From: Kiloniellaceae bacterium | GTDB taxonomy: Bacteria; Pseudomonadota; Alphaproteobacteria; Kiloniellales; J153 | Assembly: GCA_021776175.1 (NCBI GenBank) | Contig: JAJFGJ010000006.1 | Span: forward strand, 124,001 to 188,000 | DNA length: 64,000 bases | Reading direction: 5' to 3' | Shown here: positions 26,467 through 34,719 of the stretch, in pieces | How positions within the stretch are numbered: position 1 is the stretch's first letter | Layout of the letters: every line of letters begins with the position of its first letter | Position numbers and translations under genes: made by a program | Notes under the pieces: model-generated | Told to the model about the DNA's origin: nothing | The model's database searches: none | The model's input: only the letters and a program-made list of their open reading frames with translations

Positions 26467-27588
26467 TTGAGCCCCCAGGACAGTTTTGAAATATTTCCTT
26501 GGAATGAGAATCTCGAAACCGGCATTGAGATTATCGATGAGCAACATAAAAAACTCATCGAGTTGCTGAACCAACTCACCGACACCTTGGTGAAGGGGGA
26601 TGCCGTCGAACTCACCCGTGTCTTCGACGACTTAGCTGCCTACGCGAAATACCACTTCGAAACCGAGGAGGCGATCTGGGCACCATGTTTCGGTGACGAT
26701 CCATGGCTGGTTTCGCATCAAGACACGCACTCTTCTTTTTTGCCAAAAGTGATCGAACTTAAAGAAGAGCAGGGCGACAAGCCGCTGGTAGAAATCGTTG
26801 AACACGTCGTTAAGTTTCTCATTCGTTGGCTTACGTTCCACATCATCAAGAACGACAAACGCATGGCCATCGTTATGCGCAAGGTGGAAGCCGGGTTCTC
26901 TTTAGAGGATGCGAAAGAAATTTCGGACGAGGAAATGAGCGGTTCGGCCCGCGTTCTGATCGATACCGTTCTCAATATGTACGATGCCCTGTCGTCAAGA
27001 ACCATCGCCCTCATGCGCGAGAGGATTAAGCGCGAAAAAGCAGAAGAACAACTCCGGGAATCCAATCTCAAACTGGCGGACCTGGCGAAAACGGATCAGC
27101 TCACCGAGCTGTTCAACCGCAGGCATTTAGACGATATCTTCGAGAGGGAACTCCGCAGAGCCACGAGAGAAAAACGCTTTCTATCCTTCATCATGTTCGA
27201 TCTAGATTATTTTAAGAAACTGAACGATCGTTATGGTCATTTCCACGGCGATTTGGCCTTGAAGAGGGTTGGGCAGGAATTAAAAGAAAATTGCCGCCGC
27301 CCGGGCGATTATGTTTTTCGCCTTGGCGGTGAGGAGTTCGGCGTACTGATCGCCGACCAGCTTTCACAGAACGTAAGGGAATTCGCCGAGAGGATCAGAA
27401 CGGCGATCGAGGGCCTGAGCATACCGAACCTCGACAGTGAGGTGGCGGACCATCTGACGGTTTCCGTCGGTGCGGTCATTAAGGTGCCAACCTCCAAAGA
27501 TACAGTGGACACTTATATGAAGGATGCCGATACCACGTTGTATCGGGCCAAGAAACTGGGCCGCAACCGGGTTGCCGTTTTGGATTGA
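26467..27588 (+). CDS. Bacteriohemerythrin-GGDEF diguanylate cyclase
   Basis: A 373-residue protein from TTG 26467, with AGGAGG five bases upstream. Residues 10-132 form a hemerythrin domain with all seven di-iron ligands: H27, H63, E67, H84, H88, H125 and D130. A helical linker (to about residue 205) leads to a GGDEF domain with the signature GGEEF at 287-291 and an inhibitory RxxD (R278-x-x-D281) five residues before it. It should make c-di-GMP under control of oxygen or redox state at the di-iron site, with product feedback. It is cytosolic. The gene has a gap of about 160 bp upstream and looks monocistronic. Confidence 0.92.
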   Translation: MSPQDSFEIFPWNENLETGIEIIDEQHKKLIELLNQLTDTLVKGDAVELTRVFDDLAAYAKYHFETEEAIWAPCFGDDPWLVSHQDTHSSFLPKVIELKEEQGDKPLVEIVEHVVKFLIRWLTFHIIKNDKRMAIVMRKVEAGFSLEDAKEISDEEMSGSARVLIDTVLNMYDALSSRTIALMRERIKREKAEEQLRESNLKLADLAKTDQLTELFNRRHLDDIFERELRRATREKRFLSFIMFDLDYFKKLNDRYGHFHGDLALKRVGQELKENCRRPGDYVFRLGGEEFGVLIADQLSQNVREFAERIRTAIEGLSIPNLDSEVADHLTVSVGAVIKVPTSKDTVDTYMKDADTTLYRAKKLGRNRVAVLD

Positions 27589-27716
27589 TCCGAGTGTAGA
27601 GGGGTGGTTATGACCTAACGCTCGCACCTCCTGGCGGGGAATAGTTTAAGCGGCTTTGTCGATTTTTCCGTCTAACGGTTTTTAGGACTTGGCGGTGGTC
27701 CGGCGGCCTGAGCCCC

Positions 27717-28106
27717 CTACATAGCGGGCGCGAGCAAGCGTCTGAAGACCCACATACCGAAGAACAAAGCCCCGATCGAACACACCACGGAAGCGCCGGC
27801 GTAAAGCGCGCTAAGAAGCAGCCGTCCGCGCTCATACAAAACCACGAAATCCAAAGAGAACGTGGAGAAGGTGGTGAAGGCGCCCAGGAACCCGACAACC
27901 AGGAACAGGCGGGTCTGAGTCGAGGCCGACCAGACCAGCGCCATGATCTCGGTCAGCGCCCCCATGGCGAAGGATCCGGCAACGTTGACGATCAGGGTGC
28001 CGAACGGAAAGGCGGTGCCCAGGAAATGGCCCGCAGCGATGAAAACAAGATAGCGGGCGGCCGCGCCCAGGGCCCCTCCGCCCGCCACGGCTAACAGCGC
28101 CTTCAT
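27717..28106 (-). CDS. crcB: Fluoride channel CrcB/Fluc
   Basis: A 129-residue integral membrane protein with four hydrophobic segments that exports fluoride as a dual-topology dimer. Key marks are the N-terminal GGGALGAAARYL, the pore motif VNVAGSFAMG, and the Phe/Thr/Ser stretch GAFTTFSTFSLD. Length is typical. I looked for a fluoride riboswitch in the 120 bp upstream and did not recognise its conserved core. It is separated from the hemerythrin-GGDEF gene by a convergent gap of about 130 bp without a clear terminator. Confidence 0.92.
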   Translation of the reverse strand: MKALLAVAGGGALGAAARYLVFIAAGHFLGTAFPFGTLIVNVAGSFAMGALTEIMALVWSASTQTRLFLVVGFLGAFTTFSTFSLDFVVLYERGRLLLSALYAGASVVCSIGALFFGMWVFRRLLAPAM

Positions 28107-28227
28107 GAAATCACGACAGAAAAGCTTGAGGCGAAGTCGATCATGGGCCTGCGCGATAACACTGACGGTCCAGACACTGTAATGGAGTCGGCCGGCGTTT
28201 ACACCCGCCCATAGGCGCCGTGGGGAA

Positions 28228-28767
28228 CTAGTTGTTGAGAATATCGTCGATCTCGGATTGATCCACGGTCACTTCGTCGCCGTGAATGATCGCACTGGCC
28301 ACATCGACGAATTTGCGCAGGTTGTTGGTCGAGGTCGCGGTAGTATCGGCGATCAAGTCCTCGTTTCCGGTCTCCAAGGCCGCTTGGATCTTTTCCAAAC
28401 CCCGGGCCACCAGCGCATCCATGGTCGCCACGGCGCTATCGAAGGGTTCGCGGAAACGGGGCGGCGCGTTCTCATAGGCCAGAATCGCCAAATCGCGGTC
28501 CGCGAAGACGCTATCCTGGAAGTGATCCACGTAGCTCTTGGGCCGCCAATCCTGGGCGTCTTCCATGCACTCCGGCATGGACGGAATCATTTCGATTATC
28601 ATGATGATTTCATTGAAATGATTCAGATAGTCGGTGGCCAGCAGGCTGGTTTCGTTGATGTTCTTGCCCCGCACCAGGCGCGCCAGGGTACGCGAGTGAC
28701 TCGGCGGCGCCGGTTGAGCCGCCACCCCGTTTTTTCCCCGCGTTTCTGCTCGATCGCTCAAAATCAA
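28228..28767 (-). CDS. Unknown helical protein with CheZ/FliM-like C-terminal tail
   Basis: A 179-residue soluble protein I do not recognise. It starts at TTG 28767 with a GGAGACGG just upstream. It has no signal or membrane segment. After a polar, Pro/Ser-rich lead the protein is mostly helical: LLATDYLNHFNEIIMIIEMI, MPECMEDAQDWRPKSYVDHF, FADRDLAILAYENAP and NNLRKFVDVASAIIH. The last residues, VDQSEIDDILNN, resemble the short helix by which FliM (SQxEIDxLL) and CheZ bind CheY. I infer a possible link to a CheY-type receiver; the sequence gives no enzyme motif. Confidence 0.6.
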   Translation of the reverse strand: MILSDRAETRGKNGVAAQPAPPSHSRTLARLVRGKNINETSLLATDYLNHFNEIIMIIEMIPSMPECMEDAQDWRPKSYVDHFQDSVFADRDLAILAYENAPPRFREPFDSAVATMDALVARGLEKIQAALETGNEDLIADTTATSTNNLRKFVDVASAIIHGDEVTVDQSEIDDILNN

Positions 28768-28965
28768 CCGTCTCCGTCCTTCGGCGAGCCGTAATTTGGC
28801 CCCGGCGGCCGCGAAGGGATGCCCGGTCCAGCCAATATCAATAAGGCGTCAAATTTCCTAATTTTCGGTAATAATAAAACAGGAAATACTCGCATAAGCT
28901 GCATTGCGCTCAAGCCGCACCAAATGAGAGCTCGCCCTGGGCTTGATGTCGCGCCGCCGCCCGGC

Positions 28966-29514
28966 TTATTGGGAGCCCGCCGGTACCCGATCCGCCGGCG
29001 CCGCCCCGTCCTGGCTTGGGGGCGGTTCCGCCGTACCGCCGCCGATCAGTTCGCAATCGACGACCCAGACGTCGTAGACCGGATGCTCCAGGGCCGAGAT
29101 CGCGGGCGAGGAAGCGAACATCCAACCGGTGAAAATCGTCACCGAGGGCGAATCCGGCCGGACATCGACGATCTCGAGAAATGCGGTGCTTTCAGGCGGC
29201 TCGGTCGGCGGCTTCTTTTTACAGGCGCGCGCCGTGATCTCCAGGGTGCCGAATCTGGCCACCGCGCCGATCGGGGCCTCGATCTTGGAGACCCGCGCCG
29301 TGGTCTTGTTCAGGCCCTGGAGGATAGCGGCCTGAAGGGGTCGCGAGGGCACGGGATCGAGCTCGGGCTCGGGCGCGGGCGGCGTCTCGGCCTGGGCATA
29401 GGCTTCGCCGAGCGGCGCGCACGCCAGGATAACCGCCGCAAGGGCGGCGGTCGCCGGCAGACAAGGCTTCACGGTCACGCGCCTCAACCCCAAGACAGTC
29501 CGTCTCCTATTCAT
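28966..29514 (-). CDS. DUF2155 domain protein
   Basis: A 182-residue secreted or periplasmic protein. A signal peptide covers about residues 15-42 (PATAALAAVILACAPLGEAY), then a Pro-rich stretch, then the DUF2155 core: LQGLNKTTARVSKIEAPIG, FGTLEITARACKKKPP, FTGWMFASSPAISALEHPV and YDVWVVDC. These proteins are conserved in alphaproteobacteria and commonly sit beside accC/aat, the NDUFA12-type gene or mlaD, as here; their function is not known. Two Cys (ARACKK and VVDCEL) may pair. It is read on the same strand as the mlaD gene upstream. Confidence 0.85.
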   Translation of the reverse strand: MNRRRTVLGLRRVTVKPCLPATAALAAVILACAPLGEAYAQAETPPAPEPELDPVPSRPLQAAILQGLNKTTARVSKIEAPIGAVARFGTLEITARACKKKPPTEPPESTAFLEIVDVRPDSPSVTIFTGWMFASSPAISALEHPVYDVWVVDCELIGGGTAEPPPSQDGAAPADRVPAGSQ

Positions 29515-29588
29515 GTATAGCCGATAGCAGGAATTCGTGAGGCTTGGCTTAAGCGCGCCCTCGCCGCGCCGTCATAGCCGCACGGCGG

Positions 29589-30053
29589 CTATTGCTCGGT
29601 CTTGGTGGCGCTCTCGGCGGCGCTGAAGATAAAGCGGCCCAGCAAGTCGACGACGTTGATGGACCCCTGGGTAAAGGTTATCTGCTCGCCGGCCTTCAAG
29701 TTCTCCAATTCGCCTCCCGGCTCCAGGGCCACGAAGTTGGCGCCGAGCAGCCCGTCGGCCAGGATCCGCGCCGAGGTATCGCGGGGCAAAAGGATGGTGT
29801 CTTCGATGGTCATGGTGACGACCGCGAAAAACGTGTTGGGGTCCAAGGTCTGAGTCTCGACGATCCCAATCTTAACGCCCGACATGCGCACCTCGGCGCC
29901 CGGAGACAGCCCGGAGGCGTTATCGAACTCGGCCGTTAATTGATAGCCGACACTGCTTCGAACCGTACCGCTTTGAAATACCATGTAAATAAAGCTGAAG
30001 GCGACCAGGAGAACCACGCCGCCCATCACTGTTTCGATCACGCTACGATTCAT
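29589..30053 (-). CDS. mlaD: Outer membrane lipid asymmetry protein MlaD
   Basis: A 154-residue MCE-domain protein. It has one N-terminal transmembrane helix (MGGVVLLVAFSFIYMVFQSG) and one MCE domain (YQLTAEFDNASGLSPGAEVR, MSGVKIGIVETQTLD, ADGLLGANFVALEPGGE). In the Mla system it forms a hexameric ring on the MlaFE ABC transporter and passes phospholipids between membranes. The transporter genes are not in this window, so it is a detached family member here. It lies in a minus-strand run between the NDUFA12-type gene and the DUF2155 gene. Confidence 0.93.
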   Translation of the reverse strand: MNRSVIETVMGGVVLLVAFSFIYMVFQSGTVRSSVGYQLTAEFDNASGLSPGAEVRMSGVKIGIVETQTLDPNTFFAVVTMTIEDTILLPRDTSARILADGLLGANFVALEPGGELENLKAGEQITFTQGSINVVDLLGRFIFSAAESATKTEQ

Positions 30054-30121
30054 GGGGCCGCTTCCTCGCTAATGTCCTGTCTCTTGGCGAATTAAAATCG
30101 GCGCGGGTCTAGGGCCCACGG

Positions 30122-30502
30122 TTATTCCGGGCGCCAAGCCTGATAATCGCCGGTTCCCTTGGCGCGTTTACCCGCCGCCAGGGTATGGCCGGGAGGGCGG
30201 TAGGCTTCGGCGGTGCCGGTCGCGTTGGCTTGGTGTTCCTTCTGCCAGGGCTGGCGCGGCGCGCCGCCGGCCGGGGGCGCGGCCTCGACGGTGTGGTGTA
30301 GCCAGGCGTGCCAATCCGGGGGCACGCGGCTGGCCTCGACCTCGCCGTTATAAATCACCCAGCGCCGCTCCTTGCGCAGCGAATCGCGGTGCACCTGCCC
30401 GCCGCCCTTCTCGCGGTAATAGATGTTGCCGAACTGGTCGCGCCCGACCTCTTTTCCGCGAAGCCAGGTATAAAGCCGCGTTCCGATATGCGTGCTGGAC
30501 AT
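30122..30502 (-). CDS. NADH:ubiquinone oxidoreductase subunit NDUFA12 family
   Basis: A 126-residue protein from ATG 30502; longer frames upstream have no family match. The family signature is clear: WLRGKEVGRDQFGNIYY, RRWVIYNGEVEASRVP and PDWHAWLHHTVEAAP, then a polar tail. Proteins of this family are accessory subunits of complex I in mitochondria and alphaproteobacteria. It should sit at the matrix/cytoplasmic side of complex I. Other complex I genes are not in the window. It is divergent from the flavodoxin-like gene over about 160 bp. Confidence 0.92.
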   Translation of the reverse strand: MSSTHIGTRLYTWLRGKEVGRDQFGNIYYREKGGGQVHRDSLRKERRWVIYNGEVEASRVPPDWHAWLHHTVEAAPPAGGAPRQPWQKEHQANATGTAEAYRPPGHTLAAGKRAKGTGDYQAWRPE

Positions 30503-30665
30503 TGTCTCGACGATCCACCCTGTCGGCCATAATGAATCCGGTGCCGAATCCGCTAGAATCAGCGGCGCGACTATGTCACCTCGCGCGCCGCGCGTCCAGA
30601 GGCAGGGCAGAGGCGCGCGCGGGCCTTGCCTGGCGAGGCATATCTTTGGAACACTGGCAGATGCC

Positions 30666-31133
30666 ATGACCGCCAAGCGCCTGCTGATCGTCGCCCACGC
30701 GCCCTCCCCCAACACGGCGCGGCTGCGCGACGCCGTGCTTTCGGGCGCGGCCTCGCCGGAGATAGGGAATGTCGAGATCGCCGTTAAGTCTCCCTTCGAG
30801 ACCGGACCCGAGGACGTCCTGGCCGCGCACGCGCTGATCCTGGGGACGACCGAGAACCTGGGGTACATGAGCGGCGCCCTGAAGGACTTCTTCGATCGCT
30901 GCTACTATCCCTGCCTGGAGGAGACGCAAGGGCTGCCCTACGCCCTCTACATCCGTGCCGGTCACGACGGCACCGGCACCCGGCGCGCGGTCGAGAGCAT
31001 CGCGAGCGGCCTGCGATGGCGCGCGGTGCAGGAACCGCTGATCCTGCGCGGCGACTGGCAAGACGGATTCCCCGGCCAGTGCCGGGAACTCGGCATGGCC
31101 CTGGCGGCGGGCCTGGAAGCGGGGGTGTTTTAG
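30666..31133 (+). CDS. Flavodoxin-like NAD(P)H-dependent oxidoreductase
   Basis: A 155-residue single-domain flavodoxin fold starting at ATG 30666. It shows the first beta strand with phosphate loop (RLLIVAHAPSPNTARLRDAV), the second loop LILGTTENLGYMSGALKDF and the sheet YALYIRAGHDGTGTRR. The position of the FMN loops fits the family, but the electron partner and substrate are unknown. The cupin gene follows 17 bp downstream and the racemase gene 25 bp after that, so these three genes may form an operon. Some of this family are called WrbA-like or azoreductase-like. Confidence 0.75.
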   Translation: MTAKRLLIVAHAPSPNTARLRDAVLSGAASPEIGNVEIAVKSPFETGPEDVLAAHALILGTTENLGYMSGALKDFFDRCYYPCLEETQGLPYALYIRAGHDGTGTRRAVESIASGLRWRAVQEPLILRGDWQDGFPGQCRELGMALAAGLEAGVF

Positions 31134-31149
31134 AAAAGGAGATTCGATC

Positions 31150-31500
31150 ATGACCGCACCCAAGGACCTGCCTTACCGCATCGCGGGCCGGGAACTCGTC
31201 GCCGAGGCAGACGGCCTGCGCGTGCAGATCCTCACTCTGGCGGCGGGCGAATGCGTGCCCTGGCACTATCACAGCGAGGTCGCGGATATCTTCGTCGGCC
31301 TGGAGGGAACCACGGTGGTCGAAACCCGCGCCCCGCGCGCCCGTCACCTCCTCGGCCCCGGCGGGCACTGCACCGTCCCGCCCCTGACCGCGCACGAAGT
31401 CACCGGACTGGACGGCCGGCCCTGCCGCTTCACCATCGTCCAAGGCGTGGGGGAGCATGACTTTCATCCGGTGGGTGGCGATGATAAGGCCCATCCCTAG
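31150..31500 (+). CDS. Small cupin domain protein
   Basis: A 116-residue single-cupin protein. AAAAGGAGA lies upstream of ATG 31150. The first cupin motif is CVPWHYHSEVADIFVGLEG (two His and a Glu-like position), the second is PGGHCTVPPLTAHEV. The jelly roll should bind one metal ion, but the reaction cannot be told. It lies in the same orientation as the flavodoxin-like and Asp/Glu racemase genes with very short gaps. Cupins near such genes are often dioxygenases, isomerases or sugar or amino acid sensors, which I do not choose between. Confidence 0.8.
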   Translation: MTAPKDLPYRIAGRELVAEADGLRVQILTLAAGECVPWHYHSEVADIFVGLEGTTVVETRAPRARHLLGPGGHCTVPPLTAHEVTGLDGRPCRFTIVQGVGEHDFHPVGGDDKAHP

Positions 31501-31524
31501 GCCCGTTTAAGGATCCTGCCCGTC

Positions 31525-32214
31525 ATGCCCCTGCACATCGGAATCGTTGCTTGCTCCGCCGAGGGCGCGGCTCTTTGCTATAAAACCATCTGCACCCAGG
31601 GTGCGGAGCTTTACGGCCCGCACGCGCATCCCGAAGTCTCCATGCACACGCCCTCGTTCGCGGAGTATGCGGCCCGCAGCTATGACGAGGATTGGCGGGG
31701 GGTGGGCGAAATCATGCTCGCCTCCGCCAACAAGCTGGCGAAGATCGGGGCCGATTTCCTGATCTGCCCCGACAACACCATCCATCGGGCCTTGCCTTAC
31801 ATAGAGGCACGATCGCCCTTGCCCTGGCTGCACATCGCCGAGGTCGCCGCCGCCGAGGCCGCCGCGCGCGGATTCCAGCGCATCGGCCTGCTCGGCACGC
31901 GCTGGCTGGTCGAGAGCGAGGTCTATCCGGAAAAGCTCACGGCGCGCGGCCTGGACCATGTGCGCCCGGACAAGGGCGATTGCGAAGAACTCAATCGCAT
32001 TATCATGGAGGAACTGGTTTACGGCGTCTTCAAGGCGGAGGCGGTCGCCGTCCATCGGCGGATCATCGACGGCCTCAAAGATGTGGGCTGCGACGCCGTC
32101 GTGCTCGGCTGCACCGAGATACCCCTGATCGTGAACGATTCGAATTCGTCCCTGCCGACGCTAGATTCCACGCGCCTGCTCGCCCGCGCGGCGCTACACC
32201 GGGCGCTTGGGTAA
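31525..32214 (+). CDS. Aspartate/glutamate racemase family protein
   Basis: A 229-residue protein of the Asp/Glu/hydantoin racemase family. The two catalytic cysteines are in LICPDNTIHRALPY and VVLGCTEIPLIVND, the standard two-base arrangement. The N-terminal strand is HIGIVACSAEGAALCY. Such enzymes invert the alpha carbon of aspartate or related acids without cofactor, or act in relatives as maleate isomerases. No D-amino acid gene sits next to it. It ends the short run with the flavodoxin-like and cupin genes and converges on the unknown gene at 32236. Confidence 0.85.
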   Translation: MPLHIGIVACSAEGAALCYKTICTQGAELYGPHAHPEVSMHTPSFAEYAARSYDEDWRGVGEIMLASANKLAKIGADFLICPDNTIHRALPYIEARSPLPWLHIAEVAAAEAAARGFQRIGLLGTRWLVESEVYPEKLTARGLDHVRPDKGDCEELNRIIMEELVYGVFKAEAVAVHRRIIDGLKDVGCDAVVLGCTEIPLIVNDSNSSLPTLDSTRLLARAALHRALG

Positions 32215-32235
32215 GAGTCGCGAAACAACCCGGAT

Positions 32236-32562
32236 TCAGGTCTTACCCTTCTTCGCCCGCCCCTTTTTCTTGAGCGCGGCGGTGAGCGCCTGGGCGGATT
32301 CGGATAGGGGCGCGCGGTGCGCTTCGTCGAGGGGCGCCATGGTCTTCATGGCGCGCGCCAGCTCGCGCAAAACATCGGCGAGCAGGTAGTAGTGCAGGTG
32401 CATGGTCACCTCGCGCCGCGGCTCCGACCGGCGCAGGAGTTTGAGCATGACCTCCTCCTCGTCGGCTTTAACCTCGAAGCCGGAGGCTTTCCCGAACGAG
32501 CCCATGTAGACCTTCTCGGGGAACTCGATGGAGACCTCCGCCTTGTCCGTGATCGATTTCAT
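32236..32562 (-). CDS. Conserved hypothetical protein, 108 aa
   Basis: I do not recognise the family. ATG 32562 has GGGGGA four bases upstream. The first half, up to about residue 46, looks like a small beta-rich domain (AEVSIEFPEKVYMGSFGKAS, FEVKADEEEVMLKLLRR); then a helix (HLHYYLLADVLRELARAMKT) and a basic Ala/Lys tail (ALKKKGRAKKGK). The tail could bind nucleic acid, but no known motif is visible. It stands between the racemase and the CBS gene, convergent with the former. Confidence 0.65.
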   Translation of the reverse strand: MKSITDKAEVSIEFPEKVYMGSFGKASGFEVKADEEEVMLKLLRRSEPRREVTMHLHYYLLADVLRELARAMKTMAPLDEAHRAPLSESAQALTAALKKKGRAKKGKT

Positions 32563-32897
32563 GATGTCCCCCTTCGTGCCGGCCTATACTTGGTATAAGG
32601 GCATGGATACCACCGTCGGCAATAGAGAGATTCGGCGCGGGTCCAAAGGCGGGGGCCGTGAAGAACCTTTCCAGGCATCGGCCTTGCGGCCCGGAGCGCG
32701 GCAACGCCGGAAAAAAGCGGCCAAGTTGACCCCAATCAATGCCGCAAGTGTGAATTCATGCCTTATTTACAACCAAAATACCTCCTAGAAGAAAACACTG
32801 GTGGCTGGCCTCGGTCGCCGCCGATCCCTTGGCCGCGAGAAAGGGCACGGGGATATCTAGGCACTGGAATAGCAGCCATGGCCGATGGAGGTTCGAA
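32563..32897. other. Intergenic region between divergent genes
   Basis: A 335-bp gap between the unknown gene and the CBS gene. It contains a small perfect dyad, TATAC-TTG-GTATA, at 32585-32597, 23 bp from the start of the unknown gene, which may be an operator. Otherwise I see nothing gene-like; a Shine-Dalgarno for the CBS gene is in its last bases. Confidence 0.35.
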
Positions 32898-33326
32898 ATG
32901 ACAAACGTGCAGCAACTGCTCAACATGAAGAGCCAGGACATCTGCCGCGTCGCGCCGGATGACACGGTGCTCGATGCCATCAGGATAATGGCGGAACGCG
33001 ATGTCGGATCGGTGCTCGTCATGAGCGATGATCGACTGCTGGGCATATTCACCGAGCGGCACTACTCCCGGAATGTATTTTTGGAAGGCAAATCGTCGCC
33101 CATCACGCTGATCGGCGAAGTCATGACAGACAAATTCATCGCCGTCAGGCCCGAGCGGACCGTCGAGGAATGCATGGCGCTCATGACCGAGAAACGCGTC
33201 AGGCACCTACCGGTTCTGCGCGACGAGCGGGTAATTGGCGTCATATCGGTCGGCGATCTGGTGAAAAGCATCATTGCCGACCAGCAGTTCACCATCGAGC
33301 AGCTCGAACACTTCATACACGGCTAG
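32898..33326 (+). CDS. Two-CBS-domain protein
   Basis: A 142-residue protein made of a single pair of CBS domains. GGAGG stands six bases before ATG 32898. CBS1 is CRVAPDDTVLDAIRIMAERD with SVLVMSDDRLLGIFTERHY, and CBS2 is FIAVRPERTVEECMALMTEK with LPVLRDERVIGVISVGDLVK. Such Bateman modules bind adenine nucleotides or similar ligands and act as sensors. No catalytic domain is fused, so it must regulate by contact with another protein. No partner is evident next to it. Confidence 0.88.
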   Translation: MTNVQQLLNMKSQDICRVAPDDTVLDAIRIMAERDVGSVLVMSDDRLLGIFTERHYSRNVFLEGKSSPITLIGEVMTDKFIAVRPERTVEECMALMTEKRVRHLPVLRDERVIGVISVGDLVKSIIADQQFTIEQLEHFIHG

Positions 33327-33428
33327 CCAGGACCGATACCGGGATGGGGGGTAAGGAATGCCCGGCAACTTCCCGCCCGCGGCGTGACGCGCTAGACTCG
33401 CCCTCTCTTCGCCCCTACAAACCCGGCC

Positions 33429-34457
33429 ATGGCTGATTTTTGGCGCGACTCGGGGTATCGGCTGCTGGAACGCGATGGGCGCGGGTACTTGGCCGTGACC
33501 GACGATTTCCTGCGCGCGTATTTCCAGCGCCCGGAAGTGCGCCCGGTTGAGGAATCCTGCGCGGCGGAGCGGGCCTTGCACGCGGCGCTGTTGAAAAACC
33601 CGCGCGAGGCGGTAACGGCGGCGCGACTCGGTGAACTGGACGACCCGGACGCGGGCGAGAACTACCGCGTCGTGCTCGGTTTCCGCGACCGTTTGCTTGC
33701 CGCGGGCACGCTGGAGGAATGCTATCTGCGGCTGTTCCTGCCCAGCAGCGACGCGGACACAGGCGCGCCGGTACCGCCGCTGTTCATCGACCAGATGGCC
33801 CATGTCATCGCGCGCGGTATTCTGGAGGGATGCGAGGACGGTCTGCGGGCGCGGGCCGGGGAAATGCTGTTCCGCGAGCAGAAGGTCACCATCGAGGACG
33901 GCACGATAATGGCCGCCGACGCGGAGACGGTCGATATGCACGCCACCTCGGGCGGTTTCGGCGACCTTGGCCGTTTGATCGCCGAGGCCCAGACGCCCCT
34001 GCGCACGGTCGAGCTGGATGTGCTGAGCGAGGCCAACGCCGGGCTCTACTGGGGCCGCGACCAGGCCCATGACACGGTGCTCGATCTGTCCTTCGCCGGC
34101 GCCGGGCTGGATGCCCTCTCGCGCCTGCTGGAATCCTGGATTCGCCACTTCCTGGATGTCGAGGTCTCGATTCAGCCGGTCCAGCAAATCACCGATGAGA
34201 AGTGGGTCTGGCACATCGGCCTCGATGCCGAGGGCAGCGCCCTCCTCAACGACCTTTACAACGCAGTCGAGGTCGGCGAGACCCGCCTGGCCCGCCTGCT
34301 CAGCCTGTTCCGGCTCGAGTTCGCGGACTCCAGCGTCATGCCCGCCGCCATCGCCGGGCGCCCGGTCTACCTGGCCATGGCCATGACCGAGCAGGGCGCC
34401 TTGCGCGTGAAACCGCAGAATCTGCTGGTCAACCTGCCCCTGGCGGAACGGGCGTGA
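33429..34457 (+). CDS. DUF6352 family protein
   Basis: A 342-residue soluble protein. Its start (FWRDSGYRLLERDGRGYLAV), the SCAAERALHAALLKN segment, ENYRVVLGFRDRLLAAGTLE and the later LFIDQMAHVIARGILEGCED are marks I associate with DUF6352, a family of unknown function in proteobacteria. The conserved N-terminal stretch often lies next to nitrogen or amine metabolism genes, but that is from memory and should be checked. No catalytic motif is visible. The nrdJ regulatory region begins about 75 bp after its stop. Confidence 0.6.
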   Translation: MADFWRDSGYRLLERDGRGYLAVTDDFLRAYFQRPEVRPVEESCAAERALHAALLKNPREAVTAARLGELDDPDAGENYRVVLGFRDRLLAAGTLEECYLRLFLPSSDADTGAPVPPLFIDQMAHVIARGILEGCEDGLRARAGEMLFREQKVTIEDGTIMAADAETVDMHATSGGFGDLGRLIAEAQTPLRTVELDVLSEANAGLYWGRDQAHDTVLDLSFAGAGLDALSRLLESWIRHFLDVEVSIQPVQQITDEKWVWHIGLDAEGSALLNDLYNAVEVGETRLARLLSLFRLEFADSSVMPAAIAGRPVYLAMAMTEQGALRVKPQNLLVNLPLAERA

Positions 34458-34532
34458 GAAAGCCCCGGTAATCGGCGGAAAACCGGCGATCTAGTATTCA
34501 TCCACCAAAATTAACCAATATCTTCTAGCGGA

Positions 34533-34579
34533 CCACACTATGTTGTGGTTTAATCGGATCCGACCACAACACTTGTGCT
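34533..34579 (+). promoter_or_regulatory. Tandem NrdR boxes upstream of nrdJ
   Basis: Two 16-bp palindromic boxes: CCACACTATGTTGTGG at 34533-34548 and CCACAACACTTGTGCT at 34564-34579. Their starts are 31 bp apart, three helical turns, the spacing NrdR uses to repress ribonucleotide reductase genes when dATP/ATP signals are high. They lie about 140 bp before the nrdJ start. The fit to the known NrdR consensus and spacing is good; binding itself is inferred. Confidence 0.85.
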
Positions 34580-34719
34580 TCCAGCTTTGGGGAGCCGTGG
34601 CCAGGTGGCGGTCGGCCAATGGCCCCACGGGGCCGGTTCGGGAACGAATCGGCGAATTCCGGATGGGTTTTGGCGCGGGGACAATACCCAGAAATTCTAA
34701 CCGAGGGGCACCTAGAAAC

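Noticed and set aside
28107..28227. Fluoride riboswitch upstream of crcB
   Set aside because: The conserved core of the crcB-motif RNA was not found in this stretch.
34580..34719. Cobalamin riboswitch in the nrdJ leader
   Set aside because: I could not find the B12-box; the leader is also short for one.
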